Below, piece by piece: positions 8,979 through 17,322 of a DNA stretch of 64,000 nt. Origin of the DNA: Novosphingobium sp. PC22D (GTDB taxonomy: Bacteria; Pseudomonadota; Alphaproteobacteria; Sphingomonadales; Sphingomonadaceae); the NCBI RefSeq assembly GCF_002556635.1, contig NZ_MWMO01000002.1, forward strand, positions 124,001 through 188,000, read 5' to 3'. Each line of letters begins with the position of its first letter. Position 1 is the stretch's first letter. The position numbers were made by a program, and so were the translations under genes. The notes under the pieces were generated by a model. It was given only the letters and a program-made list of their open reading frames with translations. It had not been told where the DNA came from and made no database searches.

Positions 8979-9491
8979 TTGAGCGCCGACCGCCCGCTGC
9001 CAAGACTGTTCCGATCTCACAACAATGTGCTGATCGACTATGCCAGCGGCATCGTCGGCAGCCGCAGCGAGGCCGAGGATGTGGTTCAGGAAGCCTGGCT
9101 GCGTTTCGAGCGGGCGGAACGCGCGCGGCCGGTGCACGAGCCGGTCCGCTATCTGTATCGCATCGTCCGCAATCTTGCGATCGACGGCAGGCGAAAGCTC
9201 GGCAGGATCAGCAGGATCCACGACGACGTGGCGAGCGAAAGGCTGGAAGTGGAGGCCGATGCCCGGCCTGATCCGGAAGCCGAGGCTATCGCGCGGGCCG
9301 AGTTGCAGATCGTGTTCGACGCGCTCGACGAGCTGCCCGAACGCACACGCATCGCGATCCGGATGCACCGCATGGAAGGCAAGCGCCTGGCTGACATCGC
9401 CGCGCATCTCGGCATTTCGGTTTCGCGCGCGCAGGGGATTATCGTCGAGGGTCTGCACTATTGCATGCAGCGCCGGGACCCGGATTTATGA
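8979..9491 (+). CDS. FecI-family ECF sigma factor
   Basis: Extracytoplasmic-function sigma factor that directs RNA polymerase to a TonB-receptor promoter when released by FecR. Region 2 is visible as GSRSEAEDVVQEAWLRFERA and VRYLYRIVRNLAIDGRRK. Region 4 is ELPERTRIAIRMHRMEGKRL followed by the helix-turn-helix IAAHLGISVSRAQGIIVEGL. I prefer a TTG start at 8979 because a perfect GGAGGT stands 10 bases before it and the resulting 170 residues match the usual FecI size. GTG at 8943 or 8913 would add 12 or 22 residues. fecR follows after 139 bp, then the receptor at 10779, the classic fecI-fecR-fecA order. Confidence 0.9.
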   Translation: MSADRPLPRLFRSHNNVLIDYASGIVGSRSEAEDVVQEAWLRFERAERARPVHEPVRYLYRIVRNLAIDGRRKLGRISRIHDDVASERLEVEADARPDPEAEAIARAELQIVFDALDELPERTRIAIRMHRMEGKRLADIAAHLGISVSRAQGIIVEGLHYCMQRRDPDL

Positions 9492-9630
9492 CGCCGCTTG
9501 TCATGTCGGCGAAGGAAATAGGCACGCGCAATTCGTCATCGCCTATATGCGCCGCTTCGGCAAACCTCGCACCTTCACCCGCCCTCGCGGCAGAGCCGGC
9601 CCGGCTATCCCCCTTGGACGGCGCTTGCCG

Positions 9631-10632
9631 ATGAGCACGGACGCACCCAATGGCAAGAGCCCGGCTTTCGAAGCGGCCAACTGGCTGATCTTGCTGGCCG
9701 AAGAGCCCGTCGCGGACGAGCTGCGCGCGCAATTCGAGGCATGGCTGGACGCCAGCGCCGCCAACCGGCGCGCATGGGCCGCTGCGACCGATACGTATGA
9801 TGCCATGGGCCAAGCACCCCAATTCCGGCCCCGCGCAAGTCGGCCGCGACCGGCCCGGTCCGGCGGAACACAAAAACGGCAGCCGATCGCCCCCCGCCGG
9901 CAACGCAGGACACCGCGAAAGCGCGCGCTGGCCATCGCCGCCGTCGCCGCGGGCCTGATCGTCGTCGCCGCGCCTTCGCTCTGGCTTCACGTCTCCGCCG
10001 ACCGGATCACCGGCACGGCCGAGCTGGAGACGATGACGCTCGACGACGGCAGCAGGGTCTATCTCGGCCCCGACAGCGCGGTGCGTATCCGCTACAGCGC
10101 GGGGCAGCGGATCGTGGCGCTGCTTTCAGGGGAAGCCTCCTTCGACGTCACGCCCGATCCGGCGCGGCCCTTTCGGGTGAAGGCGGGCGACGTGCGCACG
10201 ACCGTGCTCGGCACCGCGTTCGAGGTTCGTCGGGAACGCACCGGAACCTGGGTCGCCGTGGCGCATGGCCGTGTGCGCGTGGACGGCGGTGAGGACGGCC
10301 CTGCCATCCGGCGCGTGCTGACCGCCGGCGACTGGCTGCGCGTGGATGAGGATCGCCAGGTCGAACACGGCTCCGGCACGGGCGACGACAGCGCGCCGGA
10401 CCGCGCGACGGTGGTGGTGAAAGACCGGCCCATCGCCGAAGTCATCGACCGCCTGCGCCCGTGGTATGGCGGCGCCATCATCCTGACCGACGCGGAAATG
10501 GGCCGCCAGCGCGTAACCGGCGCCTACGATCCCCGCGATCCGGAAGAGGCGCTGTCGCTGTTGCTCAGTGTCCATGGCGGCTCGATCCGCCGGATCACGC
10601 CCTGGCTGATCCTCGTCTCCAGATCCGGCTGA
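9631..10632 (+). CDS. FecR-family anti-sigma regulator
   Basis: Inner-membrane protein of 333 residues that holds the ECF sigma factor and receives the signal from the STN domain of its receptor. The cytoplasmic N-terminus has the FecR N-terminal (DUF4880) pattern EAANWLILLAEEP...FEAWLDASAANRRAW. One membrane helix follows a basic stretch (ALAIAAVAAGLIVVAAPSLWL). The periplasmic FecR domain has TLDDGSRVYLGPDSAVRIRY and VRTTVLGTAFEVR. A C-terminal STN-like module is seen around VIDRLRPWYGGAIILTD. The frame is open far upstream; the ATG at 9631 was chosen because it starts the recognisable domain. An in-frame ATG at 9547 lacks a ribosome site. Confidence 0.9.
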   Translation: MSTDAPNGKSPAFEAANWLILLAEEPVADELRAQFEAWLDASAANRRAWAAATDTYDAMGQAPQFRPRASRPRPARSGGTQKRQPIAPRRQRRTPRKRALAIAAVAAGLIVVAAPSLWLHVSADRITGTAELETMTLDDGSRVYLGPDSAVRIRYSAGQRIVALLSGEASFDVTPDPARPFRVKAGDVRTTVLGTAFEVRRERTGTWVAVAHGRVRVDGGEDGPAIRRVLTAGDWLRVDEDRQVEHGSGTGDDSAPDRATVVVKDRPIAEVIDRLRPWYGGAIILTDAEMGRQRVTGAYDPRDPEEALSLLLSVHGGSIRRITPWLILVSRSG

Positions 10633-10717
10633 ACGCCCGCCCGCGATTTTTTTCGCATCGGCGCAGGAATACTCGGAGGCCCCGTCGTCGAACCGCACGA
10701 GCGGTAATTGCAACTTT

Positions 10718-10731
10718 TTCGCATTAGCGAA
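10718..10731. promoter_or_regulatory. inverted repeat before the receptor gene
   Basis: TTCGC-ATTA-GCGAA is a 5-bp perfect inverted repeat 48 bp before the ATG at 10779. It contains the CGCATTAGC word found before the receptor at 8674 and is followed by GAATGAT, similar to half a Fur box. A candidate iron-responsive operator in a gene otherwise expected to be driven by the preceding FecI. Confidence 0.45.
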
Positions 10732-10778
10732 TGATCGGGGCGGCCGCCTCGGGTTTCGACGATGAAAGGGACGAATTG

Positions 10779-13211
10779 ATGAACGAACGGGGGAAAGCGT
10801 GGGCTGTCGGCAAGGCGTTCAAGCGATTGTTGGCGGCCACGGCTCTGGCGGGTGGCATGGCGCCGGCGGGCGTGGCGCACGCGCAGGAGACGCAGGCGGC
10901 ATCGACGCGGGATTTCGACATTCCGGCGCAAAGCCTCGACGACGCGCTGATCGTCTTCGCGCGCCAGTCGGGCTATCAGGTTTCCTCCGATAGCGGTCTC
11001 ACCGCCGCGCGGCGCAGTTCGGCCGTCAGCGGCACGATGGCTCCGGGCCAAGCCTTGAGCCGGTTGCTGACGGGGACGGGCCTCACGTTCCGCTTCCTCG
11101 GCGCGAACGCCGTGCGCATCGAACGCGCGCCGCGGGCCTCGGGCGACGGTGCGATCCGGCTGGGGCCGGTGCGGGTCGAGGCAACCGGATCGGGAGCCGG
11201 CGGATTGCAGCGGTCTGGAAGCCGTCCGGTTCAGGGCGAATGGGCCAGCAGCTACGCCGCACCGGAAACGCCTCTGCAAGGCAACAGGCTGGGTCAGGCG
11301 GCGCTCGATACACCGCGCGCCGTCAGCGTGATCACGCGCGATCTCATCGACGACGTGAAGCCGTTCAGCGAGACGGAAATCATGCGGTATGTTTCCGGCA
11401 TCACCGCGCGCAACGAATATCAGGGGCTGTATTCCAGCTTCATGTTGCGCGGCGTGATGGCCGACAACAGCACCAATTACCTGCGCGACGGCGCGCGGGT
11501 GCTCCATGTGACCGAACCGCTGCTGTTCAATGTCGAGCGGGTCGAGGTCATCAAGGGCCCGAACGCGATCGACTATGGCCAGACAGCGCCCGGCGGCCTG
11601 ATCAACTATGTCAGCAAGAAGCCTCTGGCTACGCAGCGCTATGCGGGAAGCCTCTCGATAGGCAGCAATAGCTGGCATCGGGGCGAGCTGGACCTCAGCG
11701 GCCCGGTCGATCGGGATGGCAAGTTTCTGTACCGCGTGACGGGTGCCTATGAGGAAGGCGGCGCCTATACCGATTATGTCGATCCCGAGCGCTGGGGAGG
11801 CGCGCTTTCGCTGACCTGGAATGTCAGCGAGGACACCGCGCTGAACGTGTCGGTTGAGTATAACGACATCCAGCAGACGTCGAATCCCGGCCTGCCGGTC
11901 CCCGATCCGACCGATCTCGCTTCGGCCGATGCCATAGGCATGCGCAATTTCTATGGCGAAACGACGGCGAGCTTCACCAGCGAGCGCACCTATCTGGCGG
12001 CGGAACTCACCCATTCACTTGGCAGCGACTGGCAATTGCGCGCGCAGGCGGCACACGACGATTTTTCCCGGCCGACCCAGTGGCTGATCCACACGGGCCT
12101 CACGCCGGATGGCCAAAGCACCAATCGCGAAGTCTGGTACACGCCCTATTACGACATCGTCGTGGACACGCTGCGCCTCGAACTGCGCGGCACGCTCGAT
12201 ACCGGGCCGATCGAGCACAGCGTGCTGGTCGGCACAGACTATATCCGTGACAAGACCGATGGCGGTGCTTGGACGATCCTGACCTTGCCCGCGCTCGACA
12301 TCCACGATCCGGTGGTGAGCAGTACGCCGCTGGACAATCCGATACCGGGCAAAAGGCGCGACGACACGCGTGCCTGGGGGATATTCCTCCAGGACGTCAT
12401 GGACTTCGGCAATGGCTGGGGCGCTCAGTTCGGCCTGCGCTACGACCGCGTCAGGGACAAGACGATTCCGGAAACGGCGAACGCCGTCTCCCCGAACGCG
12501 GCATTGACCTTCAAGCCCGATGACGTCTCGCTGCTTTATGTAAGCTATGCAAGTTCCTTCGAGCCGAATTACAACGCCAATCTGATCGGAGGCGGCAAAG
12601 CCGACCCGTCGCGCGGCAAACAGGTCGAAATCGGCGCGAAGCGCATATGGCTGGACGGGCGCATGACCACGACGGCGGCGCTGTTTCAGCTTGAGAAGAC
12701 CAATATTCCCACGCCCAGCAACAGCAATCCGGGCTTCTCCGAGCAGACCGGCAAGGTGCGCATCCGCGGCATCGAACTGGAAGCCAGCGGCGAACCCGTA
12801 AAGGGCTTGAACCTCATCGCGCAGATGACCCTCCTCGACCCCGAAACGCGCCGCGACGGCAATGCGGCGATTGTCGGCAAACGGCTTGCGCGCTCGACCA
12901 AGACGACCGTAAGCATTTGGGCGACATACCGTTTGCCGGATGCACTCGACGCATGGCAGATCGGCGGTGGCCTGACTCACAAGGGAACGATGCCGATCGA
13001 CGGTACGAACAGCGTGGAAGTGCCCGATTACACGATCGCGGATGCCTTCATCGGCTGGAATGCCGCCGACAACATGCGCCTTTCGGCGAACATCCGGAAT
13101 TTGACCGACGCAAGATACTACACCGACGCCACCGGCTCCGGCGGAGCATTCACCTCTGCCTATCCCGGCGCTCCAAGGAGCATACTGCTCAGCCTCGACG
13201 CTCGCTTTTGA
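10779..13211 (+). CDS. TonB-dependent siderophore receptor with STN domain (FecA-type partner of fecI-fecR)
   Basis: An 810-residue outer-membrane receptor. The start at 10779 is preceded by AAAGGGA at good distance; 16 residues could be added upstream but would precede the signal peptide (LLAATALAGGMAPAGVAHAQ). An STN domain follows (RDFDIPAQSLDDALIVFARQ), then a linker (SGDGAIRLGPVRVEATG). The plug has ALDTPRAVSVITRDLIDD and NVERVEVIKGPNAIDYGQT. The long barrel ends in SILLSLDARF. It is the third gene after fecI and fecR and should be induced by its own ligand through STN-FecR-FecI signalling. The STN and linker words (SGDGAIRLGPVRV) are nearly the same as in the receptor at 6146-8674, so the two are probably paralogues. 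Confidence 0.93.
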   Translation: MNERGKAWAVGKAFKRLLAATALAGGMAPAGVAHAQETQAASTRDFDIPAQSLDDALIVFARQSGYQVSSDSGLTAARRSSAVSGTMAPGQALSRLLTGTGLTFRFLGANAVRIERAPRASGDGAIRLGPVRVEATGSGAGGLQRSGSRPVQGEWASSYAAPETPLQGNRLGQAALDTPRAVSVITRDLIDDVKPFSETEIMRYVSGITARNEYQGLYSSFMLRGVMADNSTNYLRDGARVLHVTEPLLFNVERVEVIKGPNAIDYGQTAPGGLINYVSKKPLATQRYAGSLSIGSNSWHRGELDLSGPVDRDGKFLYRVTGAYEEGGAYTDYVDPERWGGALSLTWNVSEDTALNVSVEYNDIQQTSNPGLPVPDPTDLASADAIGMRNFYGETTASFTSERTYLAAELTHSLGSDWQLRAQAAHDDFSRPTQWLIHTGLTPDGQSTNREVWYTPYYDIVVDTLRLELRGTLDTGPIEHSVLVGTDYIRDKTDGGAWTILTLPALDIHDPVVSSTPLDNPIPGKRRDDTRAWGIFLQDVMDFGNGWGAQFGLRYDRVRDKTIPETANAVSPNAALTFKPDDVSLLYVSYASSFEPNYNANLIGGGKADPSRGKQVEIGAKRIWLDGRMTTTAALFQLEKTNIPTPSNSNPGFSEQTGKVRIRGIELEASGEPVKGLNLIAQMTLLDPETRRDGNAAIVGKRLARSTKTTVSIWATYRLPDALDAWQIGGGLTHKGTMPIDGTNSVEVPDYTIADAFIGWNAADNMRLSANIRNLTDARYYTDATGSGGAFTSAYPGAPRSILLSLDARF

Positions 13212-13236
13212 GGCGGTCCGGCGCGGCAGGCAACCG

Positions 13237-14235
13237 TCACCCGCCCGTGACCACGATCAGCCAGGGCGTGATCGTGGTCACTGTGCCGCCGTAGGGAGCG
13301 ACGAGGTTGCGCAGGGTGCGCGCGGCGTCGTCAGTGCGGTAAAAGCCGGCAACCGGCCGCTCGCCCAGTTCGTCGCTGGCCAGAACGATATGGCCGCGAT
13401 ACCAGGGGCGAAGTTCGTCGATCACGCCGGCGACGGTGCCGCCGTCGCCGGCCACGATCTCGCCGTCGCGCCACAGGCCGAGCGAGGCGGGCTTGCTCTT
13501 TCCGCCCGTCATGCGCCCCGACTTGGCGCTCGCCCACTGTCCGGCGGTCAGCACGCGCGAGGCCGAGCCGCCTTCCACGCGCACGCGCCCATGCGCCACG
13601 CTGACGCGCGTGGCATCGCCGATCATGCGCACGTCGAAGCCGGTGCCCAGCACGGTGGCGGTCATCGCCTCGGCCTCCACGCGGAAGGCGCGCGCGGGAT
13701 CGCTCTCGACTTCGAACCAGGCCTGTCCCTTGAGAAGGCGGACGGTGCGCTTGCCGGCTGTGTAATCCACATCGATCATGCTGTCGGGGCCGAGCGCAAC
13801 GCGAGTGCCGTCCGCCAGCTTCACGTCGCGCACTTCGCCAGTCGCGGTCCGCATGTCGGCGTTCAGACGCAATATCGCATCGGGCACGATCACCGCCAGC
13901 GCGCAGGCGGCGACGGCCGCCGCCGCGATACCTTTCAGGCCAACACGCCGCCGCCAGCCTCCGCGAGCCGGGCGATGCGCGGCGTTGCCCTTGCGGGCGC
14001 GCGGTGGAGGTGCCTCCGCATCGGCAAGCGGCTTGTTCCACTGCTCCTGGTGGACAGGCTCGGTCCGGGCGATGCCGTTGGCCGTGTGCGCGATCTGCGC
14101 CCAGCATTCGGCGTGCAGCGGATCGGCGTCCAGCCAGGCATCGAACCGAGCCTCGATACCCGGCTCGTCTTCTTCGAGGATGCGGGTGTACCACCGGGCC
14201 GCTTCGTCGAGCGCGCGGTCGCGGTCAGAGGCCAT
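13237..14235 (-). CDS. FecR-family anti-sigma regulator (second copy)
   Basis: A 332-residue inner-membrane anti-sigma protein. The N-terminal cytoplasmic domain has DEAARWYTRILEEDEPG and FDAWLDADPLHAECWAQ. One membrane helix is at GIAAAAVAACALAVIVPDAIL. The periplasmic FecR domain has KLADGTRVALGPDSMIDVDY and MTATVLGTGFDVRMIG. The C-terminal part (VIDELRPWYRGHIVL) parallels the other FecR at 9631-10632, and both end in ITPWLIVV or ITPWLILV, showing they are paralogues. The start at 14235 begins the known domain. The gene converges on the receptor ending at 13211 with only 25 bp between them, and follows its fecI after 134 bp. Confidence 0.9.
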   Translation of the reverse strand: MASDRDRALDEAARWYTRILEEDEPGIEARFDAWLDADPLHAECWAQIAHTANGIARTEPVHQEQWNKPLADAEAPPPRARKGNAAHRPARGGWRRRVGLKGIAAAAVAACALAVIVPDAILRLNADMRTATGEVRDVKLADGTRVALGPDSMIDVDYTAGKRTVRLLKGQAWFEVESDPARAFRVEAEAMTATVLGTGFDVRMIGDATRVSVAHGRVRVEGGSASRVLTAGQWASAKSGRMTGGKSKPASLGLWRDGEIVAGDGGTVAGVIDELRPWYRGHIVLASDELGERPVAGFYRTDDAARTLRNLVAPYGGTVTTITPWLIVVTGG

Positions 14236-14369
14236 GACCGGCGCTCCTGCGACTGGCGGTAAGGCACGATGCCCGAGCATCCGTCGGAAAAGGCGATGCT
14301 GCATATCGGATAGACGAACGGACCCGGCCGTTTTCAACTTTCCGGCGCGATAGAAGTGCGGTCATCGGA

Positions 14370-14954
14370 TCAGCGCCCCTCCGCCAGGAACCGCGCGCAG
14401 GCGGCCAGCCCCTTGGCGACCAGATCCTGCGCATAGGCGACCGAGATGTTCAGTCGCTTGGCAATTTCGCGCAGCTTGTAATTGCCGATACGGTGCATTT
14501 CCACCGCAAGGCGTTGCCGTTCGGGAAGTCGCTCCAGCGCCTGATGGAAGCGTTCCAGTTCCTGCCGCGCGGCGAGCCTGTCGTCGGCACCCGGCGCGAT
14601 GTCGGCCACGCGGTCCATCGCAGCGTCATAGCCGCCGCCGGCAATCTCGCCATAACGGTCGCGCCGCCGGATTGCGTCGATGGCGAGATTGCGCACGGTC
14701 AGCCGCAGATAGGCGCCGAATTCGCGGACCTCGCCGTGCTGCGCCCGCAGCGAGGCCGCGATCCAGGCGTCCTGCACCACATCCTCCGCCTGCGCCGCAT
14801 CGCCCAGGATGCGCGTGGCATAAGCGATCAGCGCCGCATATTGCTCGCGATAGACGGCAAGCGCGACATCCTCCTCCGGCGCCCGTAGGACGGCTTGCGC
14901 CGCAAAGGCGCCGGACGGACGGGCAGGCAGAGAGTTGTTGCGAGACATTCGCAA
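14370..14954 (-). CDS. FecI-family ECF sigma factor (second copy)
   Basis: A 194-residue ECF sigma factor. Region 2 is seen in ILGDAAQAEDVVQDAWIAAS and LRLTVRNLAIDAIRRRDRYG. Region 4 is LPERQRLAVEMHRIGNYKL with helix-turn-helix EIAKRLNISVAYAQDLVAKG. It is followed by its fecR on the same strand. No receptor follows directly, because the plus-strand receptor (10779-13211) converges from the other side. A trans-acting receptor partner must be assumed. The N-terminus is about 20 residues longer than usual and no strong ribosome site marks the ATG; 14948 is an alternative. Confidence 0.9.
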   Translation of the reverse strand: MRMSRNNSLPARPSGAFAAQAVLRAPEEDVALAVYREQYAALIAYATRILGDAAQAEDVVQDAWIAASLRAQHGEVREFGAYLRLTVRNLAIDAIRRRDRYGEIAGGGYDAAMDRVADIAPGADDRLAARQELERFHQALERLPERQRLAVEMHRIGNYKLREIAKRLNISVAYAQDLVAKGLAACARFLAEGR

Positions 14955-15264
14955 CTGGCGATAACGTCATCCACCGCGTACCGCAACTGCGCGCGCCTGG
15001 ATGCCCGCGTCCGGCTTTCCGAAGCAGAGCTGAAAAATCTGGCAAGGATCGCAGACCATCCATGAACTCAGAAACCCTATTTGCAACTGCGTCGCAATAG
15101 CGTATTCGTCGAAGCTGGAGATTGCCCTGTACCAGTTCGTCGACCAGCCTTGCGACCGCCTCACGGCACGCAGCCAGTTCGTCCTGGAAGCGATGCGCGG
15201 TCGGGTCATGTCCGCGCAGCAAGACCGCTGCCCGGTAGTGACGCTTGCATCGTCGTTTTCACAT
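14955..15264. other. 310-bp intergenic region upstream of fecI
   Basis: Divergent spacer between fecI (minus) and a small gene (plus). It holds the TTGCGACGCA element at 15078-15097. A minus-strand reading frame beginning near 15222 looks coding-like for about 40 codons (GC-rich third positions) and then loses that bias while running into fecI in another frame. It may be a gene remnant, but I could not assign a family. Confidence 0.4.
15078..15097. promoter_or_regulatory. TTGCGACGCA element before the second fecI
   Basis: Read toward fecI (14954) the site is TTGCGACGCAGTTGCAAATA. Its first ten bases are identical to the site before the STN receptor (8717-8736), and similar TTGC/GCAA spacing continues after them. 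It lies about 124 bp before the fecI start. Candidate shared metal-responsive operator. Confidence 0.4.
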
Positions 15265-15594
15265 ATGGCAGCGCATGATGTGCTGGACGATTTCCACGCG
15301 TTGATGCTCGATCTTCACAGGCAGGGCCGGCTTTCGATGGCACTCGGCCGTCTGGGCCACGGCCGGATAACCGGGATCGAGGCGGTCTTGCTCGCGCTGT
15401 GGTCAGATATCGTCGCCGATTGCCCCGATCGCGCACGGATAATTCTGGAACTGCTCGTTTGCGAGCAAGCGGTCGGGTGCATGATGGCTCACATGGAGCG
15501 GACTGCGGCGCATATGGCGGTCCTGCAACTTGCCGCGGTGGGCTTGCTGCATGACCGGGCGCAGCGCTTTGGCGGCATACGCCCCACCCGATAG
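15265..15594 (+). CDS. small hypothetical protein upstream of tonB
   Basis: A 109-residue, mostly helical protein beginning MAAHDVLDDFHALMLD, rich in His, Met, Leu and Ala. Third codon positions are strongly G/C, as in neighbouring genes, so it is probably real. It ends 10 bp before the tonB start and should be co-transcribed. There is no signal peptide; the segments ITGIEAVLLALWSDIV and IILELLVCEQAVGCMMAHM are amphipathic rather than membrane-spanning. I do not recognise a family. An earlier in-frame ATG at 15208 is possible. The Met/His/Cys content could suit metal or haem handling, but that is only speculation from context. Confidence 0.5.
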   Translation: MAAHDVLDDFHALMLDLHRQGRLSMALGRLGHGRITGIEAVLLALWSDIVADCPDRARIILELLVCEQAVGCMMAHMERTAAHMAVLQLAAVGLLHDRAQRFGGIRPTR

Positions 15595-15604
15595 GCAAGA
15601 CGGA

Positions 15605-16423
15605 ATGCTGACCTGCGGATCGCCGGAAAAAAAGCCGTCATTCAACGATGGGGAAAGTCGCGCGGAGTGTCCCGATCCCGTCTACGCCGCTGATGGGCCG
15701 GAACCTGGTAGCCAGCGCGGCGCATTGCCAGCTCGCAAAGCCATCGGCCTCACGATCAGCGCAGCCTTGCATCTGGGGTTTGCCCTCCTCCTGATCCAAC
15801 ATTGGGCTCCCACCCCGTCGAAGGCTTGGCTACCGGCCCCTGAACCCATCGTGATCACTAAGGTGTCACTGCCTCCCCCGCCCCCCGAACCGGAGCCGCA
15901 GCCCACTCCTGCAGAGCCCGAAAAGCCTGCCGATCTGCCTTCGCCGCCAAGTCCGTCAATTGCTGCGGCGAAGCCGATCATTCCACTAGACCCACCGGAT
16001 ATCCTTCCGCTGACGTCTGTCTCTAAGTCCATCCGCCTGGAAGATTTCTCGCTGAAAAGCCCGGCGCCACCGCGCTCGAGCACACCCGATAGCGAAGCGA
16101 CATACGAGGGATTGCTCCTGGCCCGCATCGAGCAATTCCGCCGCTACCCGCGCAAAGCGCTTCGAAAGGGTGAGGAAGGGGTTGTCCATATCCGCTTTCA
16201 TATGAACAGGGAGGGCCGCGTCATAGACGCCGCCATCACCCAAGGCTCGGGTTGCGCCGCGCTCGACCGTGAAGCCCTCGACACGTTGCGGCGGGCTGAG
16301 CCGCTGCCCAGGATTCCCGATGACAGACCCGAGCCGCTCGAAGTCATGGTGCCAATCGAGTTCGTTCTATCGCGAGCCGCAGATTTCCAGCCAAGTGTCA
16401 GAGCAAGCAAAACGCAGGGGTGA
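15605..16423 (+). CDS. tonB: TonB energy transducer (second copy)
   Basis: A 272-residue TonB. A 45-residue cytoplasmic leader precedes one membrane helix (AIGLTISAALHLGFALLLIQHW). A strongly proline-rich spacer follows (PPPPPEPEPQPTPAEPEKP). The C-terminal domain starts near YEGLLLARIEQFRRYPRKAL and includes GVVHIRFHMNREGRVIDAAI, with the end strand VMVPIEFVL. The ATG at 15605 gives a sensible N-terminus; the frame is open upstream through the preceding gene. The 20-residue tail after the last strand is longer than usual. A partner for the STN receptors on either side is likely. Confidence 0.92.
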   Translation: MLTCGSPEKKPSFNDGESRAECPDPVYAADGPEPGSQRGALPARKAIGLTISAALHLGFALLLIQHWAPTPSKAWLPAPEPIVITKVSLPPPPPEPEPQPTPAEPEKPADLPSPPSPSIAAAKPIIPLDPPDILPLTSVSKSIRLEDFSLKSPAPPRSSTPDSEATYEGLLLARIEQFRRYPRKALRKGEEGVVHIRFHMNREGRVIDAAITQGSGCAALDREALDTLRRAEPLPRIPDDRPEPLEVMVPIEFVLSRAADFQPSVRASKTQG

Positions 16424-16458
16424 GTTACCGTCTCACCGCATCGGCAAGACTCCCGCTG

Positions 16459-16650
16459 TCATCCGCACTGACCATCGCGGAAGTGGGCTCGGTCCCGCAT
16501 TGGAACGAGCATCTGTTCAGCTTTTCGATCACCCGGCCGGGCATCCTTCAGGTTCCGATCGGGCGAGTTCGTTCATGCTCGCCTGCTTGCCTCTCGGGCC
16601 AACGCGAAACCATTGCCGATGCGCGCTGCCGTATGCTTCGGCCCTTCGGC
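16459..16650 (+). pseudogene. frameshifted 5' fragment of a ferredoxin-NADP+ reductase gene
   Basis: Stretches of one protein appear in different frames. About 16468-16539 reads LTIAEVGSVPHWNEHLFSF then SITRP. After a +1 shift, 16541-16573 reads ASFRFRSGEFV. Further shifts give KPL and MRA words to about 16640. Joined, these match the N-terminal FAD-binding part of alphaproteobacterial ferredoxin/flavodoxin-NADP+ reductase (…HHW-LFSF-TRP-SFRFRSGEFVM-GKPLMRAYS). The rest of the gene (about 200 residues) is absent: the minus-strand GNAT gene ends at 16668. So this is a decayed 5' remnant, probably from a past rearrangement. Confidence 0.7.
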
Positions 16651-16667
16651 GCCGCCGATTACGGCCC

Positions 16668-17207
16668 TCAGAGCGCTTTTTCCATTCGCAGCAGCGGGAC
16701 TTCCACGCCATCGACATGGGCGAACTGGAGCCGCTCCTTGGGCCGGTATCCGCAATTTTCATATAACGGCACGCCGGCAGCGGTCGCCATCAGTTCGACG
16801 CGGCGATAGCCGGCCGCGCGAGCGGCTTCCTCGCATAGTGCGATGATCCGCACGCCGACGCCGCGCCGCGTGAAATCGGGATCGGTATACATGGCGCGAA
16901 TCTTCGCCGCGCCGCTCACCGGATTGGCGACGGCCGGCTCGCGCGCGATCACGCTCTCATCGCCCACATAAAGGGTCTCGCGAAAGCTCCAACCGCCGCA
17001 CCCGGCGATGCGATCGCCGGATTCGGCCAAGAAATAGGTGCCGTCGCGCACGAGCTGGCTGTCCAGTCCCATCACCTTGCGGCTGGCCGCCACCTGCTCC
17101 GGCGTCAGGAACTGGCTCTGCAGCCTTGCGATCGATCGCTCCATCACGCGATGCAGGGCCTCCAGGTCATCCAGCCTGGCTGCGCGATAGATGAATGGGT
17201 GAGTCAT
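16668..17207 (-). CDS. GNAT-family N-acetyltransferase
   Basis: A 179-residue protein of the acetyl-CoA-dependent N-acetyltransferase fold. The N-terminal strand and helix IYRAARLDDLEALHRVMERS are followed by the central GCGGWSFRET strand. The acetyl-CoA loop FTRRGVGVRIIALCEEAARA (R/Q-x-x-G-x-G) is clear, and VPLYENCGYRP is the usual C-terminal motif. The start at 17207 begins the fold; an upstream extension would be low-complexity and basic. The gene diverges from the glutathionyl-hydroquinone reductase at 17323. The acceptor substrate cannot be predicted. Confidence 0.85.
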   Translation of the reverse strand: MTHPFIYRAARLDDLEALHRVMERSIARLQSQFLTPEQVAASRKVMGLDSQLVRDGTYFLAESGDRIAGCGGWSFRETLYVGDESVIAREPAVANPVSGAAKIRAMYTDPDFTRRGVGVRIIALCEEAARAAGYRRVELMATAAGVPLYENCGYRPKERLQFAHVDGVEVPLLRMEKAL

Positions 17208-17322
17208 CGCTTCATCTAGGCGCGGACATGCCGAAGCGCAAAACCGCTTGCCGGCCGCAAGATCGGGAACCCGCGCGGCGCCGCGGCGCTTTCGTCTCAG
17301 GAAGAGGAGAGACGAACGGCAC

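Noticed and set aside
9040..9630. Much longer FecR reading frame starting inside fecI
   Set aside because: The added 197 residues are arginine/serine-rich shadow translation of fecI. The FecR domain begins at 9631.
14626..15222. Long minus-strand frame across the fecI gene, with a coding-like first 40 codons
   Set aside because: It overlaps fecI in another frame, loses coding bias after about 15100 and has no family match I can name. It was left as a possible remnant only.
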